Source: Streptomyces sp. NBC_00690
GTDB taxonomy: Bacteria > Actinomycetota > Actinomycetes > Streptomycetales > Streptomycetaceae
DNA: 64,000 nucleotides
Direction: 5' to 3'
NCBI RefSeq assembly: GCF_036226685.1
Contig: NZ_CP109009.1
Span: 4,898,001 to 4,962,000, forward strand
This document shows positions 17,888 through 27,251 of this stretch, one piece after another. The translations under genes were made by a program, and so were the position numbers. A model generated the notes under the pieces. That model ran no database searches and had not been told where the DNA came from. It saw only the letters and a program-made list of their open reading frames with translations. Within the stretch, counting starts at the first letter, position 1. Each line of letters starts with the position of its first letter.

Positions 17888-19918
17888 ATGGACGTGAAGC
17901 GATACTTCCGTGGGCCGGTCATGTGGATCGTGCTGGCCGTCCTCGCCGTGGTCGTGTTGATGAATGTCGTCGGCTCGTCCGGCGGCTACAAGACAGTGGA
18001 CACCGGCCAGGTCGTCCAGGCGATCGACAAGAACCAGGTCGACTCGGTCAAGCTGACCACCGGCGACGAGCAGATCATCAAGGTCGACCTCAAGGACGAC
18101 GTCAAGGTCAAGGGCAGCAACAAGATCCAGGCGAGCTACATCGGCACCCAGGGTGCCGATCTCGCCGACAAGCTTCAGGCGAAGTACGAGGCCGGTGACA
18201 TCGAGGACGGATACACCGTCTCGCCGTCGAAGCAGAGCCCGTTCATCTCGGTGCTGCTCTCGCTGCTGCCCTTCGTGCTGATCGTCGTGGTCTTCCTGTT
18301 CCTGATGAACCAGATGCAGGGCGGCGGCTCCCGAGTCATGAACTTCGGGAAGTCCAAGGCCAAGCTGATCACCAAGGACACTCCGAAGACGACCTTCGCC
18401 GATGTGGCGGGGTCCGACGAGGCCGTCGAGGAACTCCACGAGATCAAGGAGTTCCTCCAGGAGCCGGCCAAGTTCCAGGCGGTCGGCGCCAAGATTCCCA
18501 AGGGCGTGCTGCTGTACGGCCCGCCCGGTACGGGCAAGACGTTGCTCGCCCGTGCCGTCGCCGGTGAGGCCGGCGTTCCGTTCTACTCGATCTCCGGCTC
18601 CGACTTCGTCGAGATGTTCGTCGGTGTCGGTGCTTCCCGAGTGCGCGACCTCTTCGAGCAGGCGAAGGCGAACGCTCCGGCGATCGTCTTCGTCGATGAG
18701 ATCGACGCCGTCGGGCGGCACCGTGGCGCCGGTCTCGGCGGTGGGCACGACGAGCGGGAGCAGACGCTCAACCAGCTCCTCGTCGAGATGGACGGTTTCG
18801 ATGTGAAGGGTGGCGTCATCCTGATCGCCGCCACCAACCGCCCTGACATCCTCGACCCGGCGCTGCTGCGGCCCGGCCGTTTCGACCGGCAGATCGCGGT
18901 CGACCGTCCGGACATGCAGGGCCGTCTGGAGATCCTCAAGGTTCACCAGAAGGGCAAGCCGGTCGCTCCGGACGTGGACCTGGGCGCTGTCGCCCGGCGT
19001 ACGCCCGGTTTCACCGGTGCTGACTTGGCGAACGTGCTGAACGAAGCCGCGCTGCTCACCGCACGTGGCGACAAGAAGCTGATCGACAATCACGCGCTGG
19101 ACGAGGCGATCGACCGTGTGGTCGCGGGCCCGCAGAAGCGGACTCGCATCATGTCGGACAAGGAGAAGAAGATCACCGCGTACCACGAGGGCGGTCACGC
19201 CCTGGTCGCGGCGGCTTCACCGAACTCCGACCCGGTACACAAGATCACGATCCTCTCCCGTGGTCGGGCCCTGGGTTACACCATGGTCCTGCCGGAAGAG
19301 GACAAGTACTCGACCACGCGCAACGAGATGCTCGACCAGCTGGCCTACATGCTGGGCGGGCGCGCGGCCGAGGAGCTCGTGTTCCACGACCCGACCACCG
19401 GCGCTGCGAACGACATCGAGAAGGCCACGACAACGGCCCGCGCGATGGTCACGCAGTACGGCATGACCGAGCGGCTCGGCGCGATCAAGTTCGGTGGCGA
19501 CAACACCGAGCCCTTCCTGGGCCGGGAGATGTCGCACCAGCGGGATTACTCCGAAGAGGTCGCGGCACTGGTCGACGAAGAGGTCAAGAAGCTCATCGAG
19601 ACCGCGCACAACGAAGCGTGGGAAATTCTCGTCGAGAATCGTGACGTCCTCGACAACCTCGTTCTCGAACTGCTGGAGAAGGAGACGCTGGGCAAGGAAC
19701 AGATCGCGGAGGTCTTCGCGACGATCGTGAAGCGTCCGGCTCGCCCGGCGTGGACCGGTTCCTCCCGTCGTACGCCTTCGACGCGTCCTCCGGTGCTCTC
19801 GCCGAAGGAGTTGGCGCTGACCAACGGCGCCAACGGGGCGGTGGCGGGGAACGGCTCGACACCCACCGAAGCCGCACCGAATGTCGAAGCGGCACCGGAA
19901 GAGCGTCCGGAGAGCTGA
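17888..19918 (+). CDS. ftsH: ATP-dependent zinc metalloprotease FtsH
   Basis: A 676-residue membrane-anchored AAA+ protease for quality control of membrane and regulatory proteins. Two N-terminal membrane spans (residues about 8-28 and 118-138) flank an extracytoplasmic domain. The Walker A motif is [13 protein letters not shown], the Walker B motif is [11 protein letters not shown], the second-region-of-homology arginines lie in [11 protein letters not shown], and the zinc site is [10 protein letters not shown]. The C-terminal tail is Pro/Ser/Asn-rich and likely disordered. The ATG at 17888 is preferred by family similarity ([10 protein letters not shown]), although the nearest GGAGGG lies about 25 bases upstream. 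Confidence 0.96.
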   Translation: MDVKRYFRGPVMWIVLAVLAVVVLMNVVGSSGGYKTVDTGQVVQAIDKNQVDSVKLTTGDEQIIKVDLKDDVKVKGSNKIQASYIGTQGADLADKLQAKYEAGDIEDGYTVSPSKQSPFISVLLSLLPFVLIVVVFLFLMNQMQGGGSRVMNFGKSKAKLITKDTPKTTFADVAGSDEAVEELHEIKEFLQEPAKFQAVGAKIPKGVLLYGPPGTGKTLLARAVAGEAGVPFYSISGSDFVEMFVGVGASRVRDLFEQAKANAPAIVFVDEIDAVGRHRGAGLGGGHDEREQTLNQLLVEMDGFDVKGGVILIAATNRPDILDPALLRPGRFDRQIAVDRPDMQGRLEILKVHQKGKPVAPDVDLGAVARRTPGFTGADLANVLNEAALLTARGDKKLIDNHALDEAIDRVVAGPQKRTRIMSDKEKKITAYHEGGHALVAAASPNSDPVHKITILSRGRALGYTMVLPEEDKYSTTRNEMLDQLAYMLGGRAAEELVFHDPTTGAANDIEKATTTARAMVTQYGMTERLGAIKFGGDNTEPFLGREMSHQRDYSEEVAALVDEEVKKLIETAHNEAWEILVENRDVLDNLVLELLEKETLGKEQIAEVFATIVKRPARPAWTGSSRRTPSTRPPVLSPKELALTNGANGAVAGNGSTPTEAAPNVEAAPEERPES

Positions 19919-19963
19919 GGTCAGGGGCGGTGTCGCTCTGATCACACCGCTTCCAGGATGGCT

Positions 19964-20001
19964 GCCGCGTCCCCCCAGGTTTTAGCCTGGGGGGACGCGG
20001 C
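19964..20001 (+). terminator. 16-bp perfect hairpin between ftsH and folE
   Basis: GCCGCGTCCCCCCAGG at 19964-19979 pairs perfectly with CCTGGGGGGACGCGGC at 19986-20001 around a TTTTAG loop, followed by ATTTG. folE begins 43 bases later, so folE probably has its own promoter or depends on read-through. Confidence 0.85.
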
Positions 20002-20043
20002 ATTTGTATGACCGCAGGCCAGAGCAAGAGGAACGAGGCACAC

Positions 20044-20649
20044 ATGACCGACCCGGTGACGCTGGACGGCGAAGGTACGACCGGTGATTTCGACGAGAAA
20101 CGAGCCGAGAACGCCGTACGCGAGTTGCTCATCGCGGTTGGGGAGGACCCGGACCGAGAGGGTCTGCGGGAGACCCCTGCGCGGGTTGCCCGGGCCTATC
20201 GGGAGATCTTCGCAGGTCTGTGGCAGAAGCCCCGCGATGTGCTCACCACGACGTTCGACCTTGGCCATGACGAGATGGTCCTGGTCAAGGACATCGAAGT
20301 CATGAGCAGCTGTGAGCACCATCTGGTCCCGTTCGTCGGGGTGGCGCACGTCGGCTACATCCCCTCCAGCGACGGGAAGATCACGGGCCTGTCCAAGCTG
20401 GCCCGGCTGGTGGACGTGTTCGCTCGCCGTCCGCAGGTGCAGGAACGGTTGACCACGCAGATCGCGGACTCGCTCATGGAGATCCTGGAGCCGCGCGGGG
20501 TCATCGTGGTGGTCGAGTGCGAGCACATGTGCATGACGATGCGAGGAGTCCGCAAACCGGGTGCAAAAACGATCACCTCGGCGGTCCGGGGGCAGCTGCG
20601 GGACCCCGCGACCCGTAATGAGGCCATGACTCTGATCATGGCCCGCTAG
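20044..20649 (+). CDS. folE: GTP cyclohydrolase I
   Basis: A 201-residue enzyme forming 7,8-dihydroneopterin triphosphate from GTP, the first step of folate synthesis. Zinc and active-site residues are in [14 protein letters not shown] (Cys, His) and [17 protein letters not shown] (second Cys). [20 protein letters not shown] and [10 protein letters not shown] are diagnostic. The ATG at 20044 gives the family length. The other folate genes lie on the opposite strand at 21596-24074. The stop codon overlaps the stop of an IS481 transposase relic coming from the other side. Confidence 0.97.
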   Translation: MTDPVTLDGEGTTGDFDEKRAENAVRELLIAVGEDPDREGLRETPARVARAYREIFAGLWQKPRDVLTTTFDLGHDEMVLVKDIEVMSSCEHHLVPFVGVAHVGYIPSSDGKITGLSKLARLVDVFARRPQVQERLTTQIADSLMEILEPRGVIVVVECEHMCMTMRGVRKPGAKTITSAVRGQLRDPATRNEAMTLIMAR

Positions 20650-20778
20650 GTGTATTGACCCTCAACGTTATTGACGCGGCTGATGGGCGGGTGTCCGCCG
20701 AGTGCGGTGTGGCTGCGGTGGTGGTTGTCGGTGTGGAGGAAGTCTGCCAGGGCCTAGAGTGCTCGGTCCCGCTCGACC
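20646..20778 (-). pseudogene. C-terminal relic of an IS481-family transposase
   Basis: Read on the minus strand, about 44 codons end in NHHRSHTALGGHPPISRV then NNVEGQYT and a stop, which is the typical C-terminus of IS481/IS3-like DDE transposases. An in-frame TAG lies a few codons upstream (in ERDRAL-stop-ALADFL), and no further homology is recognisable beyond about 20780. The relic stop codon (20646-20648) overlaps the folE stop (20647-20649) tail to tail. No terminal inverted repeat or full element remains. The remaining bases up to 20990 show no gene. Confidence 0.8.
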
Positions 20779-20990
20779 AGGGCGCTGCAAGGCCGCAGAT
20801 CCGGGGCATTGGGTTCGGGGGCCACGTGTCCGGGGGTAGCGGGGGAGCAGGGCCAAGGGGCGTCTCAGGGGCGTGGCGGCTTGTGGCAGGGCCCTGCTAG
20901 CGGCTCGGGCGGTGCCTTGTCGTTCCCCGGTGGGGCCAGGGTCCCACTCTTCGGTGGGGTGAGGCTGAATCCACCGAAGATTGGTGGAGT

Positions 20991-21485
20991 CTAGGCGTGC
21001 GCCGGGCCCGGCCCGGTGCTGCTGCCGGGATCGCTGTCGTCGGGGAGGCGGCACACCCGCTCCAGGAAGAACGCCGCTGCGATCACCGCGATCCCGGCCA
21101 CGACGGAGAACCCCGCGTAGATCGCCTGGTCCCGTCGGGACGGAATGTCCAGCGAGCCCAGCAGGAACACTCCGGTCCCCCCGTACATCCCGCTCACCAG
21201 CGCCGCGACCAAGGCACTCGCCTGGCCGAAGACCACCGCTCGCGCGGCCATCAGCGGTTCCACTCCCTTGGCTCCTGGCCGGCGCTCCCGCTGGGCCTTC
21301 AGTCGGGAACGCAGGGACAGCGCCGTGGCCGTCAGTACGGCGGCGATCGCGGCGAGCACGATGGGAGCGGCCAGGGGGACGCTCGGCAGACTGCCGAAGG
21401 ACTCCCAGAGGCGGGCGCCGGCCCAGGACAGCACGCCGGCACCGACGAAGAGACCGGCCAGCACTCCGAGCCGTAGTTGCTTCAC
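20991..21485 (-). CDS. DUF3180 membrane protein
   Basis: A 164-residue protein with four predicted spans: residues about 5-22, 35-55, 82-102 and 120-140. The LRLGVLAGLFVGAGVLSW start and the AARAVVFGQASALVAALVSG block are typical of the actinobacterial DUF3180 family. Family members are regularly encoded after folK, and the function is unknown. The GTG at 21485 is chosen by similarity of the N-terminus (VKQLRLG); the GGAAGG site is 14 bases upstream, rather far. It closes the folP-folB-folK series, 110 bases after folK. Confidence 0.88.
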   Translation of the reverse strand: MKQLRLGVLAGLFVGAGVLSWAGARLWESFGSLPSVPLAAPIVLAAIAAVLTATALSLRSRLKAQRERRPGAKGVEPLMAARAVVFGQASALVAALVSGMYGGTGVFLLGSLDIPSRRDQAIYAGFSVVAGIAVIAAAFFLERVCRLPDDSDPGSSTGPGPAHA

Positions 21486-21595
21486 CGAGAGAGCACGCCC
21501 TTCCTCACCTTGCCGTCCCAACCTTGCCGTCCCACCTGCAAAAGATCATGCGAAGGTGCACGGTGGAGCGCACCTTCAACGCAAGAGCCTAACGA

Positions 21596-22183
21596 CTACT
21601 CCGGCAGCCGAAGTTCCAGATCGGTGCGGGCGAGCACACCGCTCTGGCCCACGCCCTGCAGCAGCCCCGCCACCGGACCATGGCCCGGCAACTGAGCCTC
21701 CGGGTCGACTTCGAGCCAGGGAGCCAGCACGAAGGCCCGCTGGTGGGCCCGTGGGTGGGGCAGGGTGAGCGCAGGATCGTCCGACTCGACGTCTGCGTAC
21801 GTGACGATGTCGACGTCTATGGTCCGCGGGCCCCAACGCTCCTCGCGAACCCGGTCGAACGCCTCCTCGATGGCCTGTCCGCGCTCCAGGAGGGACACCG
21901 GCGGCAGGGTCGTCTTCAGCACCACCACCGCATTGAAGTAGGACGGCTGCGAGCCGGGGTCCACACCCCAGGGTTCGGTCTCGTACACCGGGGAGACGGC
22001 TTTGACACGGACCCCGGGGGTGTCCTCCAAGGCGTCGATCGCGCCCTGGAGGGTCTCCAAGCGGTTGCCCAGGTTCGAGCCGAGGGAGATCACGGCCCGC
22101 TTGGGGTTGGACAGGGTGGTGTCTGCCGCGTCCACCTGCTCGACGACGGAAGCCGGAACCGGCTGCACGGTGGGGTCGCTCAT
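21596..22183 (-). CDS. folK: 2-amino-4-hydroxy-6-hydroxymethyldihydropteridine diphosphokinase
   Basis: A 195-residue HPPK that transfers pyrophosphate from ATP to hydroxymethyldihydropterin before condensation with pABA. AVISLGSNLGNRLETLQGAI, VSPVYETEPWGV, FNAVVVLKT, ERWGPRTIDVDIVTY and LPHPRAHQRAFVLAPWLE are all present. The ATG at 22183 overlaps the folB stop by 4 bases (ATGA), indicating translational coupling. The first 25 residues are a variable extension. Confidence 0.97.
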   Translation of the reverse strand: MSDPTVQPVPASVVEQVDAADTTLSNPKRAVISLGSNLGNRLETLQGAIDALEDTPGVRVKAVSPVYETEPWGVDPGSQPSYFNAVVVLKTTLPPVSLLERGQAIEEAFDRVREERWGPRTIDVDIVTYADVESDDPALTLPHPRAHQRAFVLAPWLEVDPEAQLPGHGPVAGLLQGVGQSGVLARTDLELRLPE

Positions 22184-22539
22184 ACTCGGCTCCGGGTGAT
22201 GGTGATGGTGACATCGTCGAAGGGCACCGTGATCGGTGCGTCCGGTTTGTGGACCACCACCTCGACCTCTTCGACGCCGTCGTGTTTGAGACAGGTTCGG
22301 GCGATGCGCTCGGCCAGGGTTTCGATGAGGTCGACGGGCTCGCCCTCGACGACCGCCACGACCTCCTCGGCCACGACGCCGTAGTGCACGGTCTTCGCGA
22401 GGTCGTCGTCGGCCGCTGCGGGGCGGGTGTCGAGGCTGAGCACCAGATCGACGATGAAGGTCTGCCCCTCCTCGCGCTCCCGAGGGAAGACGCCATGGTG
22501 CCCGCGGGCCTTGAGGCCGCGCAGCGCGACACGATCCAC
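22180..22539 (-). CDS. folB: Dihydroneopterin aldolase
   Basis: A 119-residue enzyme that cleaves dihydroneopterin to hydroxymethyldihydropterin and glycolaldehyde. VALRGLKARGHHGVFPRERE, HYGVVAEEVVAVVEGEPVDL (the catalytic Tyr region), LIETLAERIA and VVVHKPDAPI are canonical. The GTG at 22539, with GGAG nine bases upstream, gives the family length. It is coupled to folK by ATGA. About 240 bases separate it from the NTF2-like gene; no gene was found in that space. Confidence 0.96.
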   Translation of the reverse strand: MDRVALRGLKARGHHGVFPREREEGQTFIVDLVLSLDTRPAAADDDLAKTVHYGVVAEEVVAVVEGEPVDLIETLAERIARTCLKHDGVEEVEVVVHKPDAPITVPFDDVTITITRSRV

Positions 22540-22779
22540 GCGAATCACTCCTGCTGTCGTAGGTCTGACGGGCAGCGGACCGCTGCTGAGCAGTCCGTGT
22601 CCCCATTCGAATCTACCTGCGACCACTGACACCATTCGCTCACGGGGTGCGGTGGCGGGGCTGCTGGCGGCTGGATCGAGCGTTTGCCCGGGGCATGATC
22701 GGCCAAACCTCAGGACGGGGCGCATCGGTCGTCGTTCATGTCGTTCATGGGGTCGGCGACCACTGAGCGGGAGGCGTTG

Positions 22780-23238
22780 CTAGGCCGGGGACTCCTCGTC
22801 GTCCCCACCCGTCTCCTCGTCGTCGCTCTCGGTGAGGACGGGCGAGCCATGATGCGACCAGATCCGCCATCCCTCCGGCGTGCGGCGGAAGACGTTCGTG
22901 GCGACCACCAGCTGACCCACGAGCGGTCCCAGCTCGCCGCTTTCCTCCGCCGGCCCTCCGCTGAGGATGTTCTCCGTGCAGGTGACGAGTGCGGTGTCAC
23001 CGGCGAGGCTCACCTGCACATCGGTCAGGAAGAACTGGATGTACTCGGTGTTGGCCATGATCAGTGCATAGGAACGCAGCACTTCGCCCCGGCCCGAGAG
23101 CACGGGCCAGCCGGGGTGGATACAGGAGATCTGGTCGTCCAGCCAGAGATCGGAGAGGGCCTGGAAGTCCCCTCGCTCCATCGTTTCGTAGAACGTGGTG
23201 TTGGCCTCTTCGACCAACTCGATGTCGGTACGGCTCAC
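22780..23238 (-). CDS. Nuclear transport factor 2 / SnoaL-like protein
   Basis: A 152-residue cone-fold protein: NTTFYETMERGDFQALSDLW, ISCIHPGWPVLSGRGEVLRS, VTCTENIL and TNVFRRTPEGWRIWSHHGSP are typical of the DUF4440/NTF2-like group. The acidic C-terminal tail is probably disordered. It starts at a GTG overlapping the folP stop (GTGA), so it is translationally coupled to folate genes. A catalytic role in folate metabolism has not been shown. The conserved pocket could bind a small ligand. Confidence 0.88.
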   Translation of the reverse strand: MSRTDIELVEEANTTFYETMERGDFQALSDLWLDDQISCIHPGWPVLSGRGEVLRSYALIMANTEYIQFFLTDVQVSLAGDTALVTCTENILSGGPAEESGELGPLVGQLVVATNVFRRTPEGWRIWSHHGSPVLTESDDEETGGDDEESPA

Positions 23239-24074
23239 CGGGCGGCCTCGACGGCGTGCGCGACCCGTACGGCGTCGGCGGTGGCATGCACCTCATGGAC
23301 CCGTACGGCCCAGGCGCCCTCGTGGGCGGCTATGGCGGAGACCGCGGCGGTGGCCGCGTCCCGTTCCCTGGCGCGGGGTGGTGTGCCGTCCTTGGCCAGT
23401 ACATGGCCGAGGAAACGCTTCCGGGAGGCGGCGACCAGCAGGGGGCGACCGAGGCTCCGAAGATCACGGAGGTGGGCCACCAGCGCCAGATCGTGCGCGG
23501 CCTCCTTGGCGAAGCCCAGGCCGGGATCGATGACGATGCGATCGGGGTGGATGCCGCCGTCGACCACGGCCTCCATACGGCTGCGCAGCTCAGCGGTGAC
23601 CTCGGCGACCACGTCCTCGTAGACCGCTCGGCTGTTCATGTCGTGGCTGAAGCCCCGCCAGTGCATCACGACGAAGGGCACCTCCGCGGCGGCGACCGCT
23701 GGAACCATCTCGGGGTCGGCGAGCCCCCCGCTGACGTCGTTGACGAGGGCTGCGCCGGCGGCGACCGCCTCGGCGGCCACCCGGGCCCGCATGGTGTCCA
23801 CGGAGACGGTGGCGCCTTCGGCGACCAGGCCGCGCACGACGGGGACGACGCGGCGCAGCTCTTCCTCCTCGTCGACCCTGCTGGCACCGGGGCGGGTGGA
23901 CTCACCGCCGACATCGACGAGATCGGCTCCGTCGGCGACGAGGTCCAGGCCGCGTTTGACCGCGGCGGTGGTGTCGAACCAGCGACCGCCGTCCGAGAAG
24001 GAGTCGGGTGTCACATTGACGACTCCCATGACCGCACAGCGACCCCACTCCGGCAACCCGCGCAACGTACTCAT
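23235..24074 (-). CDS. folP: Dihydropteroate synthase
   Basis: A 279-residue sulfonamide-target enzyme that joins pABA to hydroxymethyldihydropterin pyrophosphate. Both DHPS signatures are seen: MGVVNVTPDSFSDGG and DLVDVGGESTRPGA. The pterin and pABA loops are LVNDVSGG, VIDPGLGFAKEAAHDL and SRKRFLG. It heads the minus-strand folate group (folP, NTF2-like, folB, folK, DUF3180), which faces folE. No dihydrofolate synthase gene is in the window. Confidence 0.97.
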   Translation of the reverse strand: MSTLRGLPEWGRCAVMGVVNVTPDSFSDGGRWFDTTAAVKRGLDLVADGADLVDVGGESTRPGASRVDEEEELRRVVPVVRGLVAEGATVSVDTMRARVAAEAVAAGAALVNDVSGGLADPEMVPAVAAAEVPFVVMHWRGFSHDMNSRAVYEDVVAEVTAELRSRMEAVVDGGIHPDRIVIDPGLGFAKEAAHDLALVAHLRDLRSLGRPLLVAASRKRFLGHVLAKDGTPPRARERDAATAAVSAIAAHEGAWAVRVHEVHATADAVRVAHAVEAAR

Positions 24075-24180
24075 ACGTCCAGCCTAGGCCCGCCGGCCGA
24101 CAGTCGCGGCCTCCGGTGCCGCTCCACCTGCGGGCAGTGGCCCGTGACGCGTCCTGCGATACGAGCCGGTCCTTGTCCCG

Positions 24181-25356
24181 TCACGGCCGCTCGGGACCGG
24201 TGGGGACCGTACCGATCGAGTCCAGTGCGACCGCGGTACGGGGAAGGTCCTGGGCATCGGCGTCGATGGAGCGCCGCAGCGCCTCATGGAGCTTCCCCGG
24301 GGTGAGGACCCCGAGGAAGCGTTCCGACTCCCCGTCGACGACCGCGATCCACCCCGCGTCGTGCTGCAACATCGTGGCGAACGCCTGCTTGAGCGAAGCG
24401 CCCAGCGGTAGCCGGGCATCCATCCGACGCGCGCGCTCGCGCACCGTCGTCGACCCGACCGCGGCGTCGCGTGCGTGCTCGGCGGAGAGCCAGCCGTGCA
24501 GATGACCAGAACCGTCGAGGACGACGGCCCAGCGGGCGCCGAGTTCGCCGGGCAGCGGATCATCGAGGCGCACGATCGGGGGCTGCTCCAGATCGCCCTC
24601 CTCGATGGGGGTCACCGACAGGCGCTTGAGGCCGCGGTCGGCGCCCACGAAGTCCGCGACGTACGAGGTGGCCGGGGTGCCGAGCACCGCTGCCGGGGCG
24701 TCGAACTGCTCGATCCTGCCCTGTCCGTAGACGGCGATGCGGTCGCCGAGTCGCACGGCCTCCTCGATGTCGTGGGTCACGAACAGGACGGTCTTGCGGA
24801 CCTGCGACTGGAGCTTGAGGAACTCGTTCTGGAGGTGCTCGCGCACCACGGGGTCCACGGCGCCGAACGGCTCGTCCATGAGCAGGACGGGCGGATCGGC
24901 GGCCAGTGCCCTGGCCACTCCGACGCGTTGGCGCTGGCCGCCGGAGAGCTGCTCCGGGTAGCGGTCCCCGTAGACGGATGGGTCGAGACCCACTAGGTCC
25001 AGCAGTTCGGCGGCCCGGGCCCGGGCCTTCGACCGCTGCCAACCGAGCAGATGGGGCACGGTCGCGGTGTTCTCCAGAACGGTCTTGTGGGGGAAGAGGC
25101 CGACCTGCTGGATGACGTAGCCGATGCGGCGGCGCAGGGTGACCGGATCGACGGTGGAGATGTCCTCGCCGTCCACGGATATCCGCCCGCTGGTCGGTTC
25201 GATGAGGCGGTTGACCATCTTCATCGTCGTGGTCTTGCCGCAGCCGGACGGGCCGACCAGGGTGACCAGTTCGCCCTGGGCCACCTCGAACGACAGGTTG
25301 TCCACGGCGGTGGTCCCGTCCGGGTAGCGCTTGGTGACGTTCTCGAAAAGGATCAT
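24181..25356 (-). CDS. Osmoprotectant ABC transporter ATP-binding protein (OpuCA/ProV-like)
   Basis: A 391-residue protein. The ABC ATPase occupies residues about 1-240: Walker A is GPSGCGKTTTMKM, the signature is LSGGQRQRVGVARAL, Walker B is VLLMDEPFGAVDP and the switch His is in FVTHDIEEAV. Two degenerate CBS-like modules follow at about 265-380 (AGWIAVVDGESERFLGVLTP), as in osmosensing OpuCA/OpuA subunits. It powers glycine betaine/choline/carnitine uptake. The ATG at 25356 follows GAGGG. It is divergent from the permease genes across a 127-base control region, unlike the single-direction operon of Bacillus. Confidence 0.93.
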   Translation of the reverse strand: MILFENVTKRYPDGTTAVDNLSFEVAQGELVTLVGPSGCGKTTTMKMVNRLIEPTSGRISVDGEDISTVDPVTLRRRIGYVIQQVGLFPHKTVLENTATVPHLLGWQRSKARARAAELLDLVGLDPSVYGDRYPEQLSGGQRQRVGVARALAADPPVLLMDEPFGAVDPVVREHLQNEFLKLQSQVRKTVLFVTHDIEEAVRLGDRIAVYGQGRIEQFDAPAAVLGTPATSYVADFVGADRGLKRLSVTPIEEGDLEQPPIVRLDDPLPGELGARWAVVLDGSGHLHGWLSAEHARDAAVGSTTVRERARRMDARLPLGASLKQAFATMLQHDAGWIAVVDGESERFLGVLTPGKLHEALRRSIDADAQDLPRTAVALDSIGTVPTGPERP

Positions 25357-25483
25357 GGTTCCCTCTTGTGGCGGGTGCTGTGTGAAGGCCGTGTTGCCGG
25401 TCTATGACGCTCTCGGACGATTGTCAGTGGCCAAGGTTATGGTCGGCAGACATACGTTCGGCGTGGATGGGGAGGAGGGGAAC

Positions 25484-26281
25484 ATGAGTATGCGGCTGGC
25501 CGCTCAGGGCTGTCTGGCGGCCAATGACTGGATCTGCGGGGAGTATCTCCGCAGCCGCAGCCAGGAGTTGACGGATGCGACGGTCGAGCATCTGTGGATC
25601 ACCGTGGCATCGGTCGTCATAGGACTCGTGGTGGCGTTCCCCCTGGCCCTCCTCGCCCGCGCCAAGCCCGCCTTCGCAGGGGCGGTGCTCGGGCTCACGA
25701 CTTTGCTCTACACGATTCCGTCGCTGGCGATGTTCTCGTTGCTCCTACCGGTCTTCGGACTGTCGTCGGCGCTGGTCGTCACGGGTCTCGTGCTCTACTC
25801 GCTGACCATCTTGGTCCGGAACATCCTGGCCGGCCTTGCGGCGGTGCCCGCCGAGGCGCGGGAAGCCGCCCGAGGCATGGGCTACGGCCCGGTCCGACTC
25901 CTGTGGGAGGTCGAACTGCCCCTGGCGCTGCCCGCTGTGATGGCCGGGCTGCGGATCGCGACGGTCTCCACGGTGGCCCTGACGACCGTCGGTGCGCTGG
26001 TCGGCAAGGGCGGACTGGGCAATCTCATCGACGACGGAGTGCAGACGACGTTCAAGGCGCAGGTGCTGACCGCGTCCGTGCTCTGTGTGCTGCTGGCGGT
26101 GACGGCCGATCTCCTGCTGCTGGGGATGCAACGACTGCTCACGCCGTGGACGCGCACGCCCAAGGCACGGGACACCACCTCAGAGGCGCATTCCCGGGAA
26201 CGAATACCGCCGGCGGGGCATGGCGCGGCGCGACTCGGGGCACGGCGAGAAGAAGCGCACGCCGTTGAAGGGGCGAACTGA
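25484..26281 (+). CDS. Osmoprotectant ABC transporter permease (OpuCB-like)
   Basis: A 265-residue permease with about six spans. LWITVASVVIGLVVAFPLAL, LTTLLYTIPSLAMFSLLLPV and the EAA loop EAREAARGMGYGPVRLLWEV are typical of the OpuC/ProW group. The ATG at 25484, directly after GGAGGAGGGG, is a strong start. It ends in TGATG, overlapping the next permease by 1 base. The C-terminal 35 residues are polar and Arg/Ala-rich. Confidence 0.93.
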   Translation: MSMRLAAQGCLAANDWICGEYLRSRSQELTDATVEHLWITVASVVIGLVVAFPLALLARAKPAFAGAVLGLTTLLYTIPSLAMFSLLLPVFGLSSALVVTGLVLYSLTILVRNILAGLAAVPAEAREAARGMGYGPVRLLWEVELPLALPAVMAGLRIATVSTVALTTVGALVGKGGLGNLIDDGVQTTFKAQVLTASVLCVLLAVTADLLLLGMQRLLTPWTRTPKARDTTSEAHSRERIPPAGHGAARLGARREEAHAVEGAN

Positions 26282-26991
26282 TGGGAGTGCTCGCCGACGC
26301 CTGGACATGGCTCACCACCGGGGCGAATTGGGAGGGGGACAGCGGTGCTTGGCACCGGCTGGGGGAGCATGTGTACGTGAGCGGGATCGCCCTCGTGCTG
26401 GCCTGCGCCATCGCCCTACCTCTCGCTCTCTGGCTCGGTCATCTCGGGCGAGGGGGAGCACTCGCGATCAACGTGTCCAACGCCGGCCGGGCGATACCGG
26501 TGTTCGCCGTGCTCGCCTTGTTCATGCTCACACCGCTGCGTACGGCGGGCTATGCACCGACGATCATTGCCCTGGTGCTGTTCGCGGTGCCCCCGCTGCT
26601 GACCAATGCGTATGTGGGGATGCGAGAGGTGGACCGTGCGGTGGTGGAGGCCGCCCGCGGCATGGGGATGTCCGGCTGGCAGCTCTTCTTCCGGGTGGAG
26701 CTCCCCTTGGCCTATCCCCTGTTGATGACCGGTCTGCGTTCGGCAGCCGTGCAGGTGGTGGCGACCGCCACGATCGCTTCCATGGTCGGCCAGGGCGGGT
26801 TGGGGCGGATCATCACCGCGGGCTTCAACACCTACGACACCGCACAGGTGGTGGCCGGAGCACTCCTCGCGGCCGGTCTGGCACTGCTGGTGGAAGCGGT
26901 GCTGGTGGCGGCGGATCGGTTGTTGAACCCCCTGCGGAAGCCCGCACAGGGGCAGCGGAAGGAGTCGGGTCCGGTGCCTTCCGCCGTCTGA
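26281..26991 (+). CDS. Osmoprotectant ABC transporter permease (OpuCD-like)
   Basis: A 236-residue second permease of the same transporter. Five to six spans are seen, with ALAINVSNAGRAIPVFAVLA and the EAA-type loop VVEAARGMGMSGWQLFFRVE. It is translationally coupled to the preceding gene (TGATG). The two permeases form a heterodimer that is loaded by the lipoprotein encoded next. Confidence 0.93.
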   Translation: MGVLADAWTWLTTGANWEGDSGAWHRLGEHVYVSGIALVLACAIALPLALWLGHLGRGGALAINVSNAGRAIPVFAVLALFMLTPLRTAGYAPTIIALVLFAVPPLLTNAYVGMREVDRAVVEAARGMGMSGWQLFFRVELPLAYPLLMTGLRSAAVQVVATATIASMVGQGGLGRIITAGFNTYDTAQVVAGALLAAGLALLVEAVLVAADRLLNPLRKPAQGQRKESGPVPSAV

Positions 26992-27251
26992 GCACCCACC
27001 AGCGTCCGACAGGGTCAGAGGAGCCATGGCGGGCCAGAGCAGCCCGTGGCGAGCCGGCAGCGTGACCAGCGCTGGTCAGTCGTCGCGCAAGCCGTGGTCG
27101 GTGGATGACGCGTCCCAGCAGCGCCCGCCACCTCCGCGATGTCCGGTGGCACGCCTCGACCTCGCCCTTCGCCCCATCCTCTTCGCCCCATCCCCTCGCC
27201 CTCGATATGCGATACGCGATAAGACCCCGTGACTCCTTGGAGGAGACCCCG

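Noticed and set aside
20668..21054. A 128-codon minus-strand frame downstream of folE
   Set aside because: It overlaps the IS481 relic in a different frame and part of the DUF3180 gene. The relic frame gives the real transposase similarity.
27026..27232. A 68-codon frame with GAGGAG before its ATG, between the OpuC permease and lipoprotein genes
   Set aside because: The sequence is low-complexity with no recognisable feature, and its second half loses G/C third positions. It may be chance.
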